From positions 31,372,001 to 31,436,000 of the forward strand of contig OX359246.1 in assembly GCA_947179485.1 (NCBI GenBank): DNA of 64,000 nt, read 5' to 3'. Positions 1-12,900 of this stretch are shown here, piece by piece; the stretch's first letter is position 1; each line of letters begins with the position of its first letter. Under the pieces are notes generated by a model. That model worked only from the letters and a program-made list of their open reading frames with translations, did no database searches and was not told the DNA's origin. Position numbers and translations under genes: made by a program. This stretch comes from Allacma fusca. Lineage: Eukaryota > Arthropoda > Collembola > Symphypleona > Sminthuridae.

Positions 1-1760
1 AATCAGCTACCACTTGCTTTTTGTGTACGCCTTTGAATATTAGTACAGTTTGGCTAATATGGTCAGTCATCATATTTTAACCACCACGATTAAATTCTAA
101 CTTTGGGTAGGAGAGTACATAAGTAGAGTATAAGAGTAACACATGTCAGACATGCTTTTAATTAAAACGATGAAGCTATGATGCATTGTCAGCGTTCTGG
201 ATTATTAAAAAATACGCTTTCCTGGTCAAAAATCGAGTAAATAATCAATTTTTGTAAGCCAGGATTGAATGTTTCACGTCCACGTGAATAAAATCTACAA
301 ACCGTAGCCTACAATCACGCGCATTTACTTGACTGGCTCATTTAACCATACTAATAATAGATAATAATTACCCCTCTCAATTATCCACTGTGTACACCGT
401 TGAATATTTAGTAAAATGCGGCTAATATGATCAGTTATCATCTTTTATCCACACAATTTAATTTTAACTTTGGGTAAATCGCCTATCAACACATGTCAAA
501 CACACAATTAATAAAAATGTAATATTGAAACGCGTCCTGGAATCAAAGCGTTCATTCAATATTTTGTAATCATTTCTAATAATTTTAGTAAAGTTGTCCA
601 GCATAATCCATATTAAAAAGGACAATTTTCAAGCAAGGCTGGCTGGCTAACATTTTATCAGCTTAAATAGTTTAATTATTACCGTTTTAAACGCACCCTG
701 TATAACCTTTATTTATCACATTTAATTATTTTAAAAAATATTTATTTCAAGCAACATCAGATTAATTCAAAAAGAACTATGATTTTTTTGTCAACCGACT
801 TACAGGCGTCCTAACGTAATTTAAAAAACAACTATTGATCAAAATTTGTCCTAATTATGAGTTTAGTTTTGTTACTGATGGGTTATAAACCCCCACGCCA
901 GTTTCCATACATTTTTTTTATTGTAACAATAGATAAAGCGACCGCAATGAAATTACTGCAAATACCTATGTATATACGAAATGTTGTAAAAAGAGCAATT
1001 ATTGAATAATATATAATTTCTTAAATAGGTCAGGGACGACAAATCGCATAGCTAATCCTCTTTTATGTCAGATTATTTAGCGGTTGTGGTATTTTATGTA
1101 ATAATTCTCTGCGTAATTACTGCAAAAAAATAAAACCTCTAGGGTATTTGTATATACTACTGGTGTATTCAAATTATTATTAAAGTTCAAATTCATGGCT
1201 GCCAGACATCCCATCCGTCTTGACGGATGGCTTGATTGCTAATATGTAATATTTACTTTGTAATATTTAAAATGTCCTACATACTATGATGGTGCTTGGA
1301 CTGGTCACGGTAGCTAATAATTACTAATATCCTTCGATATAGGATGGAACTGAGGAAAATCTGTAGGTAGAAATCAAACAATTTGTATTTAAGCAATCCG
1401 GATGTATTTTCTCAATAAAGCGTTAGAGCCTGTTATTGCACCTTATATGATTTGTTATGTATTCCCGTTGAAGGTCCTGTTGGAAAATTCATTCATGGAA
1501 AATATAGACTGGATTATAGTCATTTAAAGCAGAAGGTTCAGCATGTGTTGCGCCAGAAACCATTTTGTCAGTTCGGAAAAGAATCTGAATTCATCAGTCG
1601 GAAAATCAAATCTGAACTGTAGAATTTTAAAAATCTAAGCTTGCCAAATTAGAAAATGGGAAACATTTAATTGCACATTGAACCATTTGATCCATTTTTA
1701 CATTGTTTCATTGCTTCAGGTGCCTTAGTAACTACCAAAATAATTTATTTTGACAGTCTC
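1..1760. other. Intergenic, AT-rich, no gene recognised
   Basis: No convincing exon was found. A diverged direct duplication is visible: about 1-125 and 375-500 share the order ttgaatatt, agta, tggctaatatg/cggctaatatg, tcagt.atcat and taactttgggta. The rest is AT-rich sequence with short chance open frames (for example 1419-1620, plus) that lack family similarity. Confidence 0.5.
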
Positions 1761-2394
1761 GACATTCATAAGTTTGAAGGCTGACTCTTCCATAATTTCT
1801 TTGGAAACGCTATCTCAGCTTCAATTATCAGCTTCTTGACAGAGAATAAGATTTTATAATAGCCACAAATTTTCTGAATTTTCATATTCCTTCTAACAAC
1901 ATCAACCAGCAGTTTCTCCCTGGCAGGAGTGTCTAATTGAAACTGTATGTACGTAATGTATGACAAACCGAACAACTGTCCATGGGTAGGATACATCTAA
2001 ATTATAAATATAGCTTCAGGCTTCCAGTCACTTGTATTTCATTTGCTTTCACAATGATACATACGAGTTATTGTTGTAGCTCAATGAGGAGTCAAATAAA
2101 ATAATAAAATATTTTAATTCATAATAAAATGCATACACTAATCACATGCTAGATACCTAATTTTAAGCCTAGTTTGTGTTTTCTATTCTAATGTAGTAAA
2201 AGGCATCAAAACATACGTATCCGAACAAGGATGAAGTACAAATAAAATTTTTAAAAATCCTATTCCAGTATTTTTAATCAAATTTAATTCAAATTTTAAA
2301 TCAACATTAAATTGTGCCGAACAACTTTAATTTTTCAAAATATTAAGGAAATTGCCCCCAGTGAAAGTCTATTCGAATTCGAATAGGTTCAGTG

Positions 2395-2580
2395 AGCATT
2401 TCAGGCCCACACCTGGTTTATGATCCTGCCAAAAGATCTCCATATAGTGAGACCCGGGACGCATAGTAACTGTTTGTGAGTTTCGAACCCACGGTCTTCC
2501 CTATTGTATAGAGACTATATGTGTTGTGCTGTAACCGAGTGAACAGCAAGTAATGAGGAATACTACTATTTTATGAATGA
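2395..2580 (-). repeat. Possible tRNA-derived SINE-like sequence
   Basis: On the minus strand a B-box-like GGGTTCGAAACTC lies inside a 5-bp stem that resembles a T arm (GTGGG loop CTCAC). About 40 bases upstream is an A-box-like stretch (CTCGGTTACAGCAC). The acceptor stem is imperfect and no anticodon arm is convincing, so a functional tRNA gene is unlikely. The downstream tail ends in the palindrome ttcgaattcgaa, which also occurs near 54486 and 56938. Confidence 0.35.
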
Positions 2581-2681
2581 AAGAATTATGATTCCAGTCT
2601 CTGGAGGTGCACAATTTGTAACTCATGTACATAACTCAGGAAGTAGAATCAATTGTAATTTAGTAGATAGTTCAAGCCAGT

Positions 2682-2852
2682 CAGGAGTGGATTAATAAAG
2701 TAATTTTTATTCTTGCCCTAACCCTCAAAATAGAATAATTATTGTTGGCCTTTACGCATGCAATCTGGGGGCCTTCGTTGATATTTTTACCCTGGCCCTA
2801 TATTTCTTACCTTTGCCTTGCCTGAGTGGACCACCCCGTAAATCCACCCCCG
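2682..2852. mobile_element. Short hAT-like MITE with 8-bp TSD (AAGCCAGT)
   Basis: The element is flanked by the direct repeat AAGCCAGT at 2674-2681 and 2853-2860. Its ends are imperfect inverted repeats, CAGGAGTGGATT on the left and AATCCACCCCCG on the right. It is 171 bp with no coding capacity. A related fragment lies at about 25979-26083 and shares 'gcaatctg.ggg', 'accctggccct' and 'aaatccacccc'. The 8-bp duplication and the CAG start are what hAT superfamily insertions show. Confidence 0.75.
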
Positions 2853-3643
2853 AAGCCAGTTAAATCACAACATCCAGTTTAGTGTTTTGGTAATAAATCA
2901 TAAAAAAAGCTAGTAATTTTAAAATGCAATTTATTTAATAATATTTTTCAGGGATACAAAGTTAAAAATTTCTGATATTGTCAACCTCATTACACACATG
3001 ATAATAAAGCAATTATTATTTAACTCCTTTCATCATTGACTGGAATGATTGAGAGTTTGAGGCGTTGGTTACCTTACAATTAGTTTATATATAATTACTT
3101 GATACAATACTGCACACTAATAGTTATTTTTACTCCTTATAATAATTGTTTATGAAATATTGGGAGTACCTGCAACATAAAAATCCGTAGCACTCAAAAA
3201 GTCTTCCAAACATTCATGAGATACCTTCTGAACATAACCTAAATCGAGTTTCTCCCTGTCAATATTGTGTGCTTGTAAGTCCTAATACCACAAACCACAA
3301 CTAGATATATGATTAATGAATATGGATAGTGACCGTCCAACCGCCCGTTATTACAAAGAAGGATGCCGTAGAACTTCCAAACAATCATATTTTATTTTCT
3401 CCCCCAATAATACATACTGATGTTGGCTATAGTTAAATCAGGAAAGCGAAGAAAGGAAATTACAAAATAATAAAATTGAAACTAAATCCATGCACGAGTA
3501 TCAGCATGTTATACCTGGTTTTAAGCAAAGCTTGAGCCTTCTAAATTCATCTATACAATAATAAAGACATTAAAATATATTATACCCAAGAAAAATGGAA
3601 GTACACAGTAATGTCTTCTTCCGTCCCAACATGTCGTATATTT

Positions 3644-6600
3644 TTAAGATGGCATAATGTTATTCTCAGATGGTGAGATGTAAACCTGGACCATGCCATC
3701 AGCCCCATATATCTCAGTGGAATAAAATTTGGCCGTAATAGTTCGCTTCCCAGACTTATGAGGGTGTAACGTGAAGTCCACGGAGCCCGTCTCTCCAGGT
3801 TTGATACAACTGAGAAAGTTTGTAATAATTAGTTCCAGTAACAACTTAGGAATAATTTCCAAGAAAATCCCTATAACTTCCCATTCAAAATAATTTCTTA
3901 CTCTTTGACTCTCTTGGATACAATTTTCTTGATGATGCCTGGTGCATCAATGGCAAAGTAACCCTTGTTCAATGGGACGGGAAGAGGGTTCTTAATTGAC
4001 ACTGTTATATCGAAATCTTCATCCACACGAATTGTTTGCTGAGGAATCTGTAAAAGGGATAAAATTGCAAATATGCCCCAATGCTTTGAAAAACTTCTTG
4101 GAAAAAACTTGTCATTTGTTAAACAATACATACCTTGAAAGTCACATTCGGTTTAGAAAAGGCAAAGTGGACTGTTTCAGTGTATTCAATTTTCGGGTTG
4201 TTTACTCTCGCATCGCAAAGGATATTAACTAACCCATCCGGTCCCAAAACCTTTTTGTACTTGACGTAATCCACAGTGATGGGGCGTCGCTCCTCTGACA
4301 AAATCAAAGTAGAAAGTCAGAATGTTATGAATCCGTTCATCCGAATCAATTATCACAAACCAATGCAAAATACATAAAAAATTCCAAAGCCCCATGTTTA
4401 TTATTACCAGACTTAGGCCCAACTTTGAACTCAAATGTCTGCATGGCTACGTTATCAAGAATTTTTGAGGCATTATTCACGGCATCAATTTTGATCTTTA
4501 CTTGACCTTCTCTCTCCTCAGACTCGTTGTCATTCTTAATGACGACGTTCATTCTTCACAAGAAAAAAATATATACTCACAATTAATTCTATAAAATTCC
4601 AGGAAATTCAGCAGGATCAAGTTCATAATTTTTTTGTATTAAAATTTGTTATTCCTATATTTGATTGTATCATACTTGAAAACATCTCCGATAGTAGCCT
4701 CCTCCATCTCGAACTCAAACTTGACCTCATTGATTTTTTGATTGAGGTATTCACGAGCATGGCGACATTCGCTTTGCTTTACGGCCTTATTAAATGCTTC
4801 TCGTTCCTCGGGTGAACCTGGATTATTCAAAATAAATGATTCCAATTTATTTCCAATACTATTCTGTAATAATTTGACCAAGGCAATATTTTTCTCTTGG
4901 AGCAATATATGTTTCAAAATTTTACCGGATTTCAAAAGCACACAGAAATAATTTACCCTCTTTATATTTGTAGTTAAGTGTCAGGTCCTCTCGTTCAGAA
5001 TGGGAGTTCTTGGCTTTGGTACTGATCTTCTGTCCAATCCTTTGTAAGGAACAGGTAAATATAATTACTCATATTAATTATTAATTTTTGGTATATTAAA
5101 GTCTGGAATTTTTTGGTCATTCAACTTGACAATAGCTAATTGTAAGGTTGAAAACCTTCCTAAGGGATAATACATAGTAAAAGGAATTTTACCCTTTACG
5201 ACTTTCGACTTTGATAATCCTTGGTGGGACATCCTCCCCGAGCCATCGCCATGTAACGATGTCTGAGTTGACCTCACTGAAGAGGAAGCCGACATCATAT
5301 TGGACGAGAACGTCTCCTCTTTTGCAGGCTTCGACAGGTGCCGGCCCCATTTGGAAAGTTTTTCCGCTTTTTTCTTGCATTGTGGCGTCCACAGCTTGCC
5401 ATCCCGACTCTGAGTAATCTCCGCTGAGGTCATCGCGTCGAAGCCAGACCTCGCACCAAACGTGGAAAGTCCTGGGAAATAAAAATTGAATAAAAACTTT
5501 TTTAGACGCGGTCCTAAATGCTTGATGGGAAAATATGCTCATATGGGACACTGAATTGAGTCAATGTCAGAATTACCAGCTTGAGTCCACTCCTTCAACT
5601 TTTTTTCCATCTTCGTCAATGTAGTGGTCTACTGTAAACGAGTATTCCTCTTTTTCATGAGCGGACCCATAGTTCGTTACAGGTCGACATGGAATCCCCA
5701 ATGCTCGGCATACTGTATTTAAAAAAAAATTACCGATTGATATACAATATACATTGCAATTTTGATTTTTTTAAAAAATAGTGACACAATAAATATAAAC
5801 AATTCTTGGAGGAACATTTTGATTGATGAAATTCCGTTAAATTAATGAAATAAATTACTTGTTGTAAGAACCCCAGCAAAGACCCAGCACTGTCCATATT
5901 TAACAGTTTTTTTCGTTCGATAATATTCCTGGAGAATCTCTTGACTCCCACTCCAATGCTCTGGACGCTTTCCCCCGGAAAAATGTTTGGTCCAGTTTCC
6001 TTCCAGCACCCCGTGATCATTTTCTGGGTCCCAATTTACCTATAGTTATTTAAAAAGTTAAAATTGATTTTTGAATTTTAGTCCAATGTATGTATTTTAA
6101 TTAGAAATATTTTGCTATATACTCAAGAAGTGGAAGCTTGCTTAAAAACTATTACCACAGCAGTTAGTAGACGGACTATTGGTACACCCAAACCACGCTC
6201 GGCAGGCTTGAGACCTCTTTCTATAGAACAGTTATGATTGAGGAGGTACAATGCACAGTCCAGAATATCCGGTTCAAACTGAGAGTATGTCCAGGAACAG
6301 GGAAAAGGATTGTGGACAGTATCTTTGAAAATACAGCCTACGTCGTTCATGACATATTCATCTCTGTCCTCATCTGAAGCAAGGTAAGTGTCATCCTCTG
6401 AAAAAGTAAGTGAAAGTAAGAGTTTGTATTTAGACACGGATGTAATGAGGCTGTTCTTTTTTTTTGTACAACATGACACTGTATGTTTGGGACACTGTTT
6501 CTAATATGTTACATCCATACTATGTTTGTGCGTCTACTAACCTGGACACCATGGATTAAAAATGATGACCATTGGTTTAGGCAGGGAGAAACTCTGGCCT

Positions 6601-7900
6601 GTCATGTCCCCTTTCATCGGCTTGATCTCAACTTTCACATTCCATTTCCCAACTGCACACCTCGGTGGGGCTTTTAACTATTCAATCATATAAGAAAAAA
6701 TTTTGGTTATGACATTCTCATTTTCTAGTAATATGTCTGGCTCATACTGTGTATATACATATGACTGTATTCAATGTATGGGGACTTACTTGAATCGTCA
6801 CTTGAGTCTCTTGAATGTTAGCAATGTGAGCGAACCAGCCCGTTGAACTTTCTGAAGTTTTCTCTTCAGTCACGGGCACAGTCACAAAGGTAGCATCATT
6901 ATAGATCAGTTCTTTCCCAGGCCTGTGTTTTACCCCTGTGATAATAAATTATTAACATCTTTACTTACACTGTAAACAAAGATTTCTGAAGCCATTTTCT
7001 CTGTGAGGGGGAAATATAAAGAAATCTGGAGCCATATCTATTTCTTAACGATAAATCTAAAAATATCTTAAGTCAATTACATATTTTCATCATGACAGAC
7101 ACTAAACAAAACTCTGGAGCTATTTTTATTGTGAAAGAGCCGAATGTACATAAAAACAAGGAAAACAAATATGTAGGAAAACAAAGTGGTGCAATATGCT
7201 TACTAGTAGCTCAATAACATTTACTAAATTGTAAGGAACAACAAAAATTATAATTGTGGAGAAGGCTGAAAGTCAAAATAAAAGAAAGTCAAAATATCTC
7301 GAGTGCTGGTAAATGTCATTGGGATAACTTGCATAAAAACATTTTTTATTCCAGACACTCCAGTTACCTAATATTTTCACTTGGTGACACCTGTTTTAAG
7401 CTTGAGATGTCTCACGGGAATACAAATGATGGAAGCTGATAGAAATGTAGTGTCACAAATAGGAATTGATATCATGGGCAAAATACCTTCCAATGCAAAG
7501 ATGAGCTTGACCTCATAAGTTCCCTTCACGTACGGACGGTCAAAGTAAAGATCTATGGAAAATTCTTGACCCCGACGAACTACCAGCTGTGGCTCTTTAG
7601 GCTTACTCATCAAATCATACTCATCCGTATGATGGAGTTTCCCATTCTCGAGGAACTTCAGGTCGGTCTTCTGAACTTGTAATATCCCGTCTTCAGACCC
7701 AGCTGTAATAGGGGCAAACCGTAAAAGCATTTTATTTTGGACTCTCAGCGGAAATGATCAAAGATGCTTTAAGCTATCAAAAAAGGATTAAAAAAAATAT
7801 TACTTGGAATTTCGGCAGGGGCAGCGGCGGGTTTTTGAGCCCGGAACCTACTAAACCAAGATAGTCGGGGAGCCGCAGTCTCGTGATGCTCCATTGACAT
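3644..7900 (-). CDS. Tg: Transglutaminase TG1 (14 coding exons, 758 aa)
   Basis: Protein-glutamine gamma-glutamyltransferase: a Ca2+-dependent enzyme that cross-links glutamine and lysine side chains, used by arthropods in clotting and cuticle or gut-lining cross-linking. Coding exons from 5': 7804-7900, 7487-7702, 6790-6935, 6542-6677, 6156-6397, 5859-6039, 5577-5712, 5193-5471, 4957-5039, 4676-4817, 4408-4553, 4134-4294, 3902-4047, 3644-3809 (2277 nt). Exons 2-4 encode the N-terminal beta-sandwich, 5-10 the core, 11-14 two beta-barrels. Triad read from the sequence: C330 in [10 protein letters not shown]388 in FHVWCEVW, D413 in [11 protein letters not shown]. The start ([11 protein letters not shown]) is the only in-frame ATG. 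An acceptor just upstream suggests a 5'UTR intron. Unlike its paralogs it lacks the split start codon. No signal peptide, as is usual for the family. Confidence 0.93.
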
Positions 7901-9937
7901 GATAATTTCCTCTGAAACGACTACAGAGTACGGTTGAGTATAGAAGATTCTTCTAATGGACGGAGTCTCAAGTCTCTCTCTCTCTACAGTCAAATGCTAT
8001 TGAAAGTAATTTGAAGTTTTCCCATAGCTTTAAATAAGGGTGTCCTTCCAGAGGAATATTTTTGGAAAACAATTGAGCAAGACCATGGTTAGATGTTTTA
8101 AGCGTTAGTCATGATGTAAAAACAAATCCCATGATAAGGGACTATTTGAACTACAAAGATATTTCTAGATGTCTGTGGACTATGGATGATGATGATGAGA
8201 ATGATGGTACGGATGAGTCAACTTGCCCTTCTCCATTCTCCTTGTGATCTCTAACAAGGAGCCAATATAGTGGTGAAAGTAAACTTAAGATTCGTAAACA
8301 ACATGATTAACTGGAGATGTGTAATGGACATTCCTTTCTTTCAAAAATATTCTCAACTTATGTGGCAGGGACGCCTCTATAGTGCTCTTACAATTAGTGG
8401 TATTATTCAGTTTCATTTGTAATCTGTGAGATGATGAATAATCCCTGTGGAAGGAACAAGGTTTAGGTAAAGTACACAACAATACAGTGAACCCTCTGTA
8501 TGGGCGTACGTATACAGCAAGAAGGAATAAAACTTGACTCATGGGACCGAGGAGAAAAATGAACATTGGGGTCAATGGAAACATGCCTTTGACCTCATAG
8601 AGAAAACTCTCCAAAATTGGTATCTCAAAAAGGGAGAGTTTACTGTACTTTTGTAAATATGTGCAGTCATCAATATATAACAGCAGTTATTGATTTTAAA
8701 AGCCTAAAGAGTAATAATGAAATGATTGAAAATAGTCATATTTGAGTAGCGCTAAATACGGTCAGAAATATTATTTCAGTAGAAAGTTCAAGGGAAATCT
8801 CTTCAACTTCTCCAAGTCACGTATTTATGTAAGCGCAACTTTAAGACTTTAATACAGTTTTATAAAAATTAGTTTTAGCTTCAGAAATTGTTCAAATTAT
8901 CAGAAATTTGGGAAATTATGGTGTTTTTTTTATATCGCAAGTGTATATGATTCTGGTGGTGGCAAAATTTTTAACTGCCCTGGTATAAGAATTCCAGCAA
9001 AATATACATATACAGTATTGAGTGTTTTTATATTTAATCGTTGCTCTCGACAATAAAGGCTGAACATTTTGTATTATTCCTGTGATAATGCTATGATGAT
9101 GCTGTGACTTGTTTACAGCTGGCAATGTTTACTTGTTGATATTAGGGTTAGGATAAATAATAACTATAAATACATTGCGTGTACATAAATTCTAACGTTG
9201 GATGTGCTCATACAAAAGATTTCGTAATTATTGATTATATCTTATATGTAGAGTTTTAACAATGAGCGTACACGGTCAGAGTAATTACACATTTATACAA
9301 TACATGGCAGAGTATTTAGCATGCACGGCAAGCTGAATAAAAGTTTGTCTGTAATTACTAAATGTGCACATCAAATTAAGGATTTCGATCTGAAGTCTGG
9401 CCATTTGCATTTATGCAATGTTGTTGTTGCCTATACACATATGTGTGGACACATAACAAATACGTTATTATTGGTGCGTATATGAGTTGAAAACTTAACT
9501 TACCCTTAATATTTTTAAAAATATTACAAATGCATAAATAAGCTATCAAAAGCTGCTCTAAATTGTACTTTCGGTGCTTGTAAAAATTGCAATCAGGATG
9601 GCTGTAGAAAGTAGAGAAATAATTTTTAAGGTATTATGTTTGTACATTCAGAACTATGAGATACAATTGGGTGCTCCTTATAATGAGAAAGCAATTATCC
9701 AAAATATAACATTTGCACGTTTGGTTATAATTAATAATGAGCTATTAAATTTATTTGCAACGAATTACGGAATTTTTACAAAATTTAGCAATTATGCAAT
9801 AATTTAAAATGTTCTTTAAGTTTGATCCCTTCAGCAACAAAACAAAGTAGACTTGTGGTCTCCTCTCTCGTGTTTTAATTATTAACGGATTCCAAATGAA
9901 AATGTATTTTCAAAGCATTGACACTGTGACCTTAATT
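7901..9937. other. Intergenic between TG1 and TG2
   Basis: Holds the 5' flank of TG1 and the 3' flank of TG2. A block at about 9759-9855 (cgaattacggaatttttac ... agcaacaaaacaaagtagact) recurs 3' of TG3 (about 27953-28062), TG4 (34888-34985) and the relic (43448-43555). It marks the downstream edge of the duplicated gene unit. No coding exon was seen. Confidence 0.6.
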
Positions 9938-12900
9938 TCACTTGTACACGTGAATTTCGGTGGTTCCATGGGCAGTTACCCATGTGGATGGCGAGAAAAA
10001 ATCCACTGCAATCACATTTGCCTTACCATACATGTTCATGTACGGTTCCAGTTCAAACGCAACGGTAGCAGTTTCACCCGGTTTCAATGGGCTGCAAAAT
10101 AAAATCAAAGTGACATGAACGATTCATAAATTAGCAATGGCTTCTTGCACTTTATTTATAAATGCCCATAAACCTGAATATTTCCAATTGTAAAAACAGA
10201 TCGACTCATGGAAATGTTAATACAGATGGGGAGAGAAATTTTGAGTAATAATGTTTTCTATAAGAATGGCATACTGTTTTAATTACCTCGCTAACTGTTG
10301 CTTCTTATGACTCCTTCCACAACCATCAGCTTGGATTTTGAAATACCCATCTTGGATAGTGATGGGGAGCTTATTTTCAAACTTGACATTTGCCTTGAAC
10401 TTTTCCGCCTCCTTAACCTTCTTTGGTACCTGAAGTTTTCAATGTATATACATCATATCAATTTACAGCACATAAATTAATTCAAATAAGCAATTATTTT
10501 TCATAAGAAATCATAAGAATTTTATTTATATGAAGCCTTACTTCTATTTGAAGTTCTGGCCTGGAAAAGCAATAGTAACTTTCGCCGAAGGAAGATATGT
10601 TCTCATTGGTAACTGATACACTGTACTGAATGAGAAGGGTTCTGTCGAAGTCTTTGAGCAAGTCCTTATACTTCTCATAAGCCACAGTATAGGAATGTGG
10701 CTGCTCTATAATATAAAAAATATAATTTACTACTTGATTTTGTGTCTGAGGATATTCATAAGAATAAAAATACTGCTCACTTGATTTAGGTCCGACATCG
10801 AATTCCAGTTGGAACTCCTCAATCAGATCACTCTTGTTATTGCTTGATTGGGCTGTGTACACCTGTACCCATCCAGTACCAGCGTATTTCTTAGAAGCAT
10901 TCTTATTCTCAACAACAACTTGAAATCTGTAGTAATTTCATAAATTATATACATTCATTACGGGAAATTATAAAGTCAATCTAAACATAATATTTGTAGC
11001 TTACCCGCTATCAAGTATCAACCATTATTGTAAAAGTGCATGCGATTAAAAAATATGGTCATGCTATATCTACTTAAGTTTTAAAATCAGAATTTTGCGG
11101 AGGAAGTAAATTACTGAAAGGGTTGTCCAATGAAGGCTTTCTTCGGCAATACGGCATGAAGTGAAACTTCAGGATCCTCATTTATGTTGAGGCGACTAAT
11201 ATCCAAATGAGCTCTCTCCAAGGCATTTCGCTTCACTCGACGGGCTTCCTCCGTACCTACAGAAAATACATTTCAGAAGTCAGAAACTGTATATGTGCAC
11301 AGATTTAAATGTTAAAACTATAATGGGCAGAAAGACGGGTAATTATTTGTGAGATGGTTATTAACATCCTATTAACACAATAATCATTAACTCTCACCTT
11401 CTTCAGGCTTGTAGCAATTAGTAACATCATGCCTTTCGTTCCGGTGCTCAGCATGGTGTGTGCTCAGTCGCTGACCAATGCTGCAAGGAAACAGTATAAC
11501 AGTATTGACAGATGACACAACTTCAAGTATAATTAATTACTTAAAACAGGAGGGAGCATGAACATGATTTTGAATGAGCTTTTTACCAACGCTGGTTTTG
11601 GATGGACTCAAAGTTGTAGTGTTCTTCTCCCACAGTGTACCAACGAATTACATCTGAATTAACTTCGCCAAAGAGGAAGTCAACGTCATACTTAACGTCC
11701 ACATCACCTCGCCGGCACGCTGCGACAGGTGCAGGGCCCATAGTGTAAACCTGTACTTTTGTGACTTTATGAGTCTTCGCATCCACAACCTCATCCTCGC
11801 TTGTTTCCTGCGCTGTGGCATCAATCACTTGCCAACCATTGTAGATCTCTCCAACATCAGCCCGTTTCATCCAAGCCTCACACCAAACATGGAAATCCCT
11901 GTTGAGATATTTCAGAATTACCAAGAAATAATAAGCACTTTCTATAGCTTTCCAAAATATTATTGCAGAATAATTTCTCATGACCAACTTGAATCTATTT
12001 GCTTACCAAATGGAGTCATAGCCATCGTCCCCATCTTTAGCGTGGACCTTCTTTTTCGTAACGGCATCGTAGTATTTGTCAATGGCGAAGGAGTAGCCTC
12101 TAGTCTTCTTCTCGTGCCCTGACTGGAAATTGGTGACGGGTCTGCTTGGGATTCCCAATGCTCTGCATACTAAAGACATATTTAAAAAATCACAGATTAA
12201 CATATCTGTATGTGGATAATCTGTGTGCGTATTGTATTTGTATATACTAAATTCCGAAAACAGGTTAGGGAAGAGTTTAGGAGAGAAGGGGATGAAGTCA
12301 AATAAACAATTTTATTAGTAATTATTATTATTCAACTTTACCTGAAGTTAAAACTGAGGCAAATACCCAACACTGCCCGTACCTGACAGCGGCGTTTTTA
12401 TTTGGGTTACTTTGCTTGGCTCTGTAGTACTGTTGAAGGATTTCCTTACTACCATTCCAAAAACTAGGTCTCTTTCCATCATCGTAAGCGCCAGCTTCAT
12501 TTGACCATCTTCCTAAGAGCACACCATCGTCTTCCTCCGCGTCACTGTTGATCTGTTTGAAAAAAAAAACAAAAAATTTTTATTAAAACTACAAGCACGT
12601 GGAAGCTCGTTTATTGGAGAAATGACCCAGAATGTTTATTAAGGTCAAAATCTTACCACAGATGTGAGACGACGGACAACTTTGACAACGTCACCACGTT
12701 CAGGAACTGAAAACTGCATCTCATTCTTGCAAAAGTGTCCCATGAGGTGTATGGCACAGTCCAGAACATCTGGGGCAAACTGACCATAATTCCAATTCTT
12801 ACCTAGAGGCGTCTCACCCTCATATCCATTATAGACCATGCCTGTAGTCCCAAGCACATACTCGTTCAGATGCTCGGGCTTGTCAGAGTAGTACGTATCG

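Noticed and set aside
1419-1620. Plus-strand open frame of 67 codons as a last exon
   Set aside because: It ends with a stop and looks protein-like, but has no convincing acceptor and no recognised family.
1766-1996. Minus-strand open frame of 76 codons as a coding exon
   Set aside because: A plausible acceptor precedes its ATG, but there is no recognisable domain or partner exon, and frames of this size occur by chance throughout this AT-rich DNA.
2430-2530. Functional tRNA gene on the minus strand
   Set aside because: B box and a T-arm-like stem are present, but the anticodon arm and acceptor stem do not pair properly. Kept only as a SINE-like candidate.
11769-12122. Plus-strand open frames opposite transglutaminase exons (also near 5211, 13646 and 30102)
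   Set aside because: They are shadows of conserved minus-strand exons. Splice sites and domain motifs are on the minus strand only.
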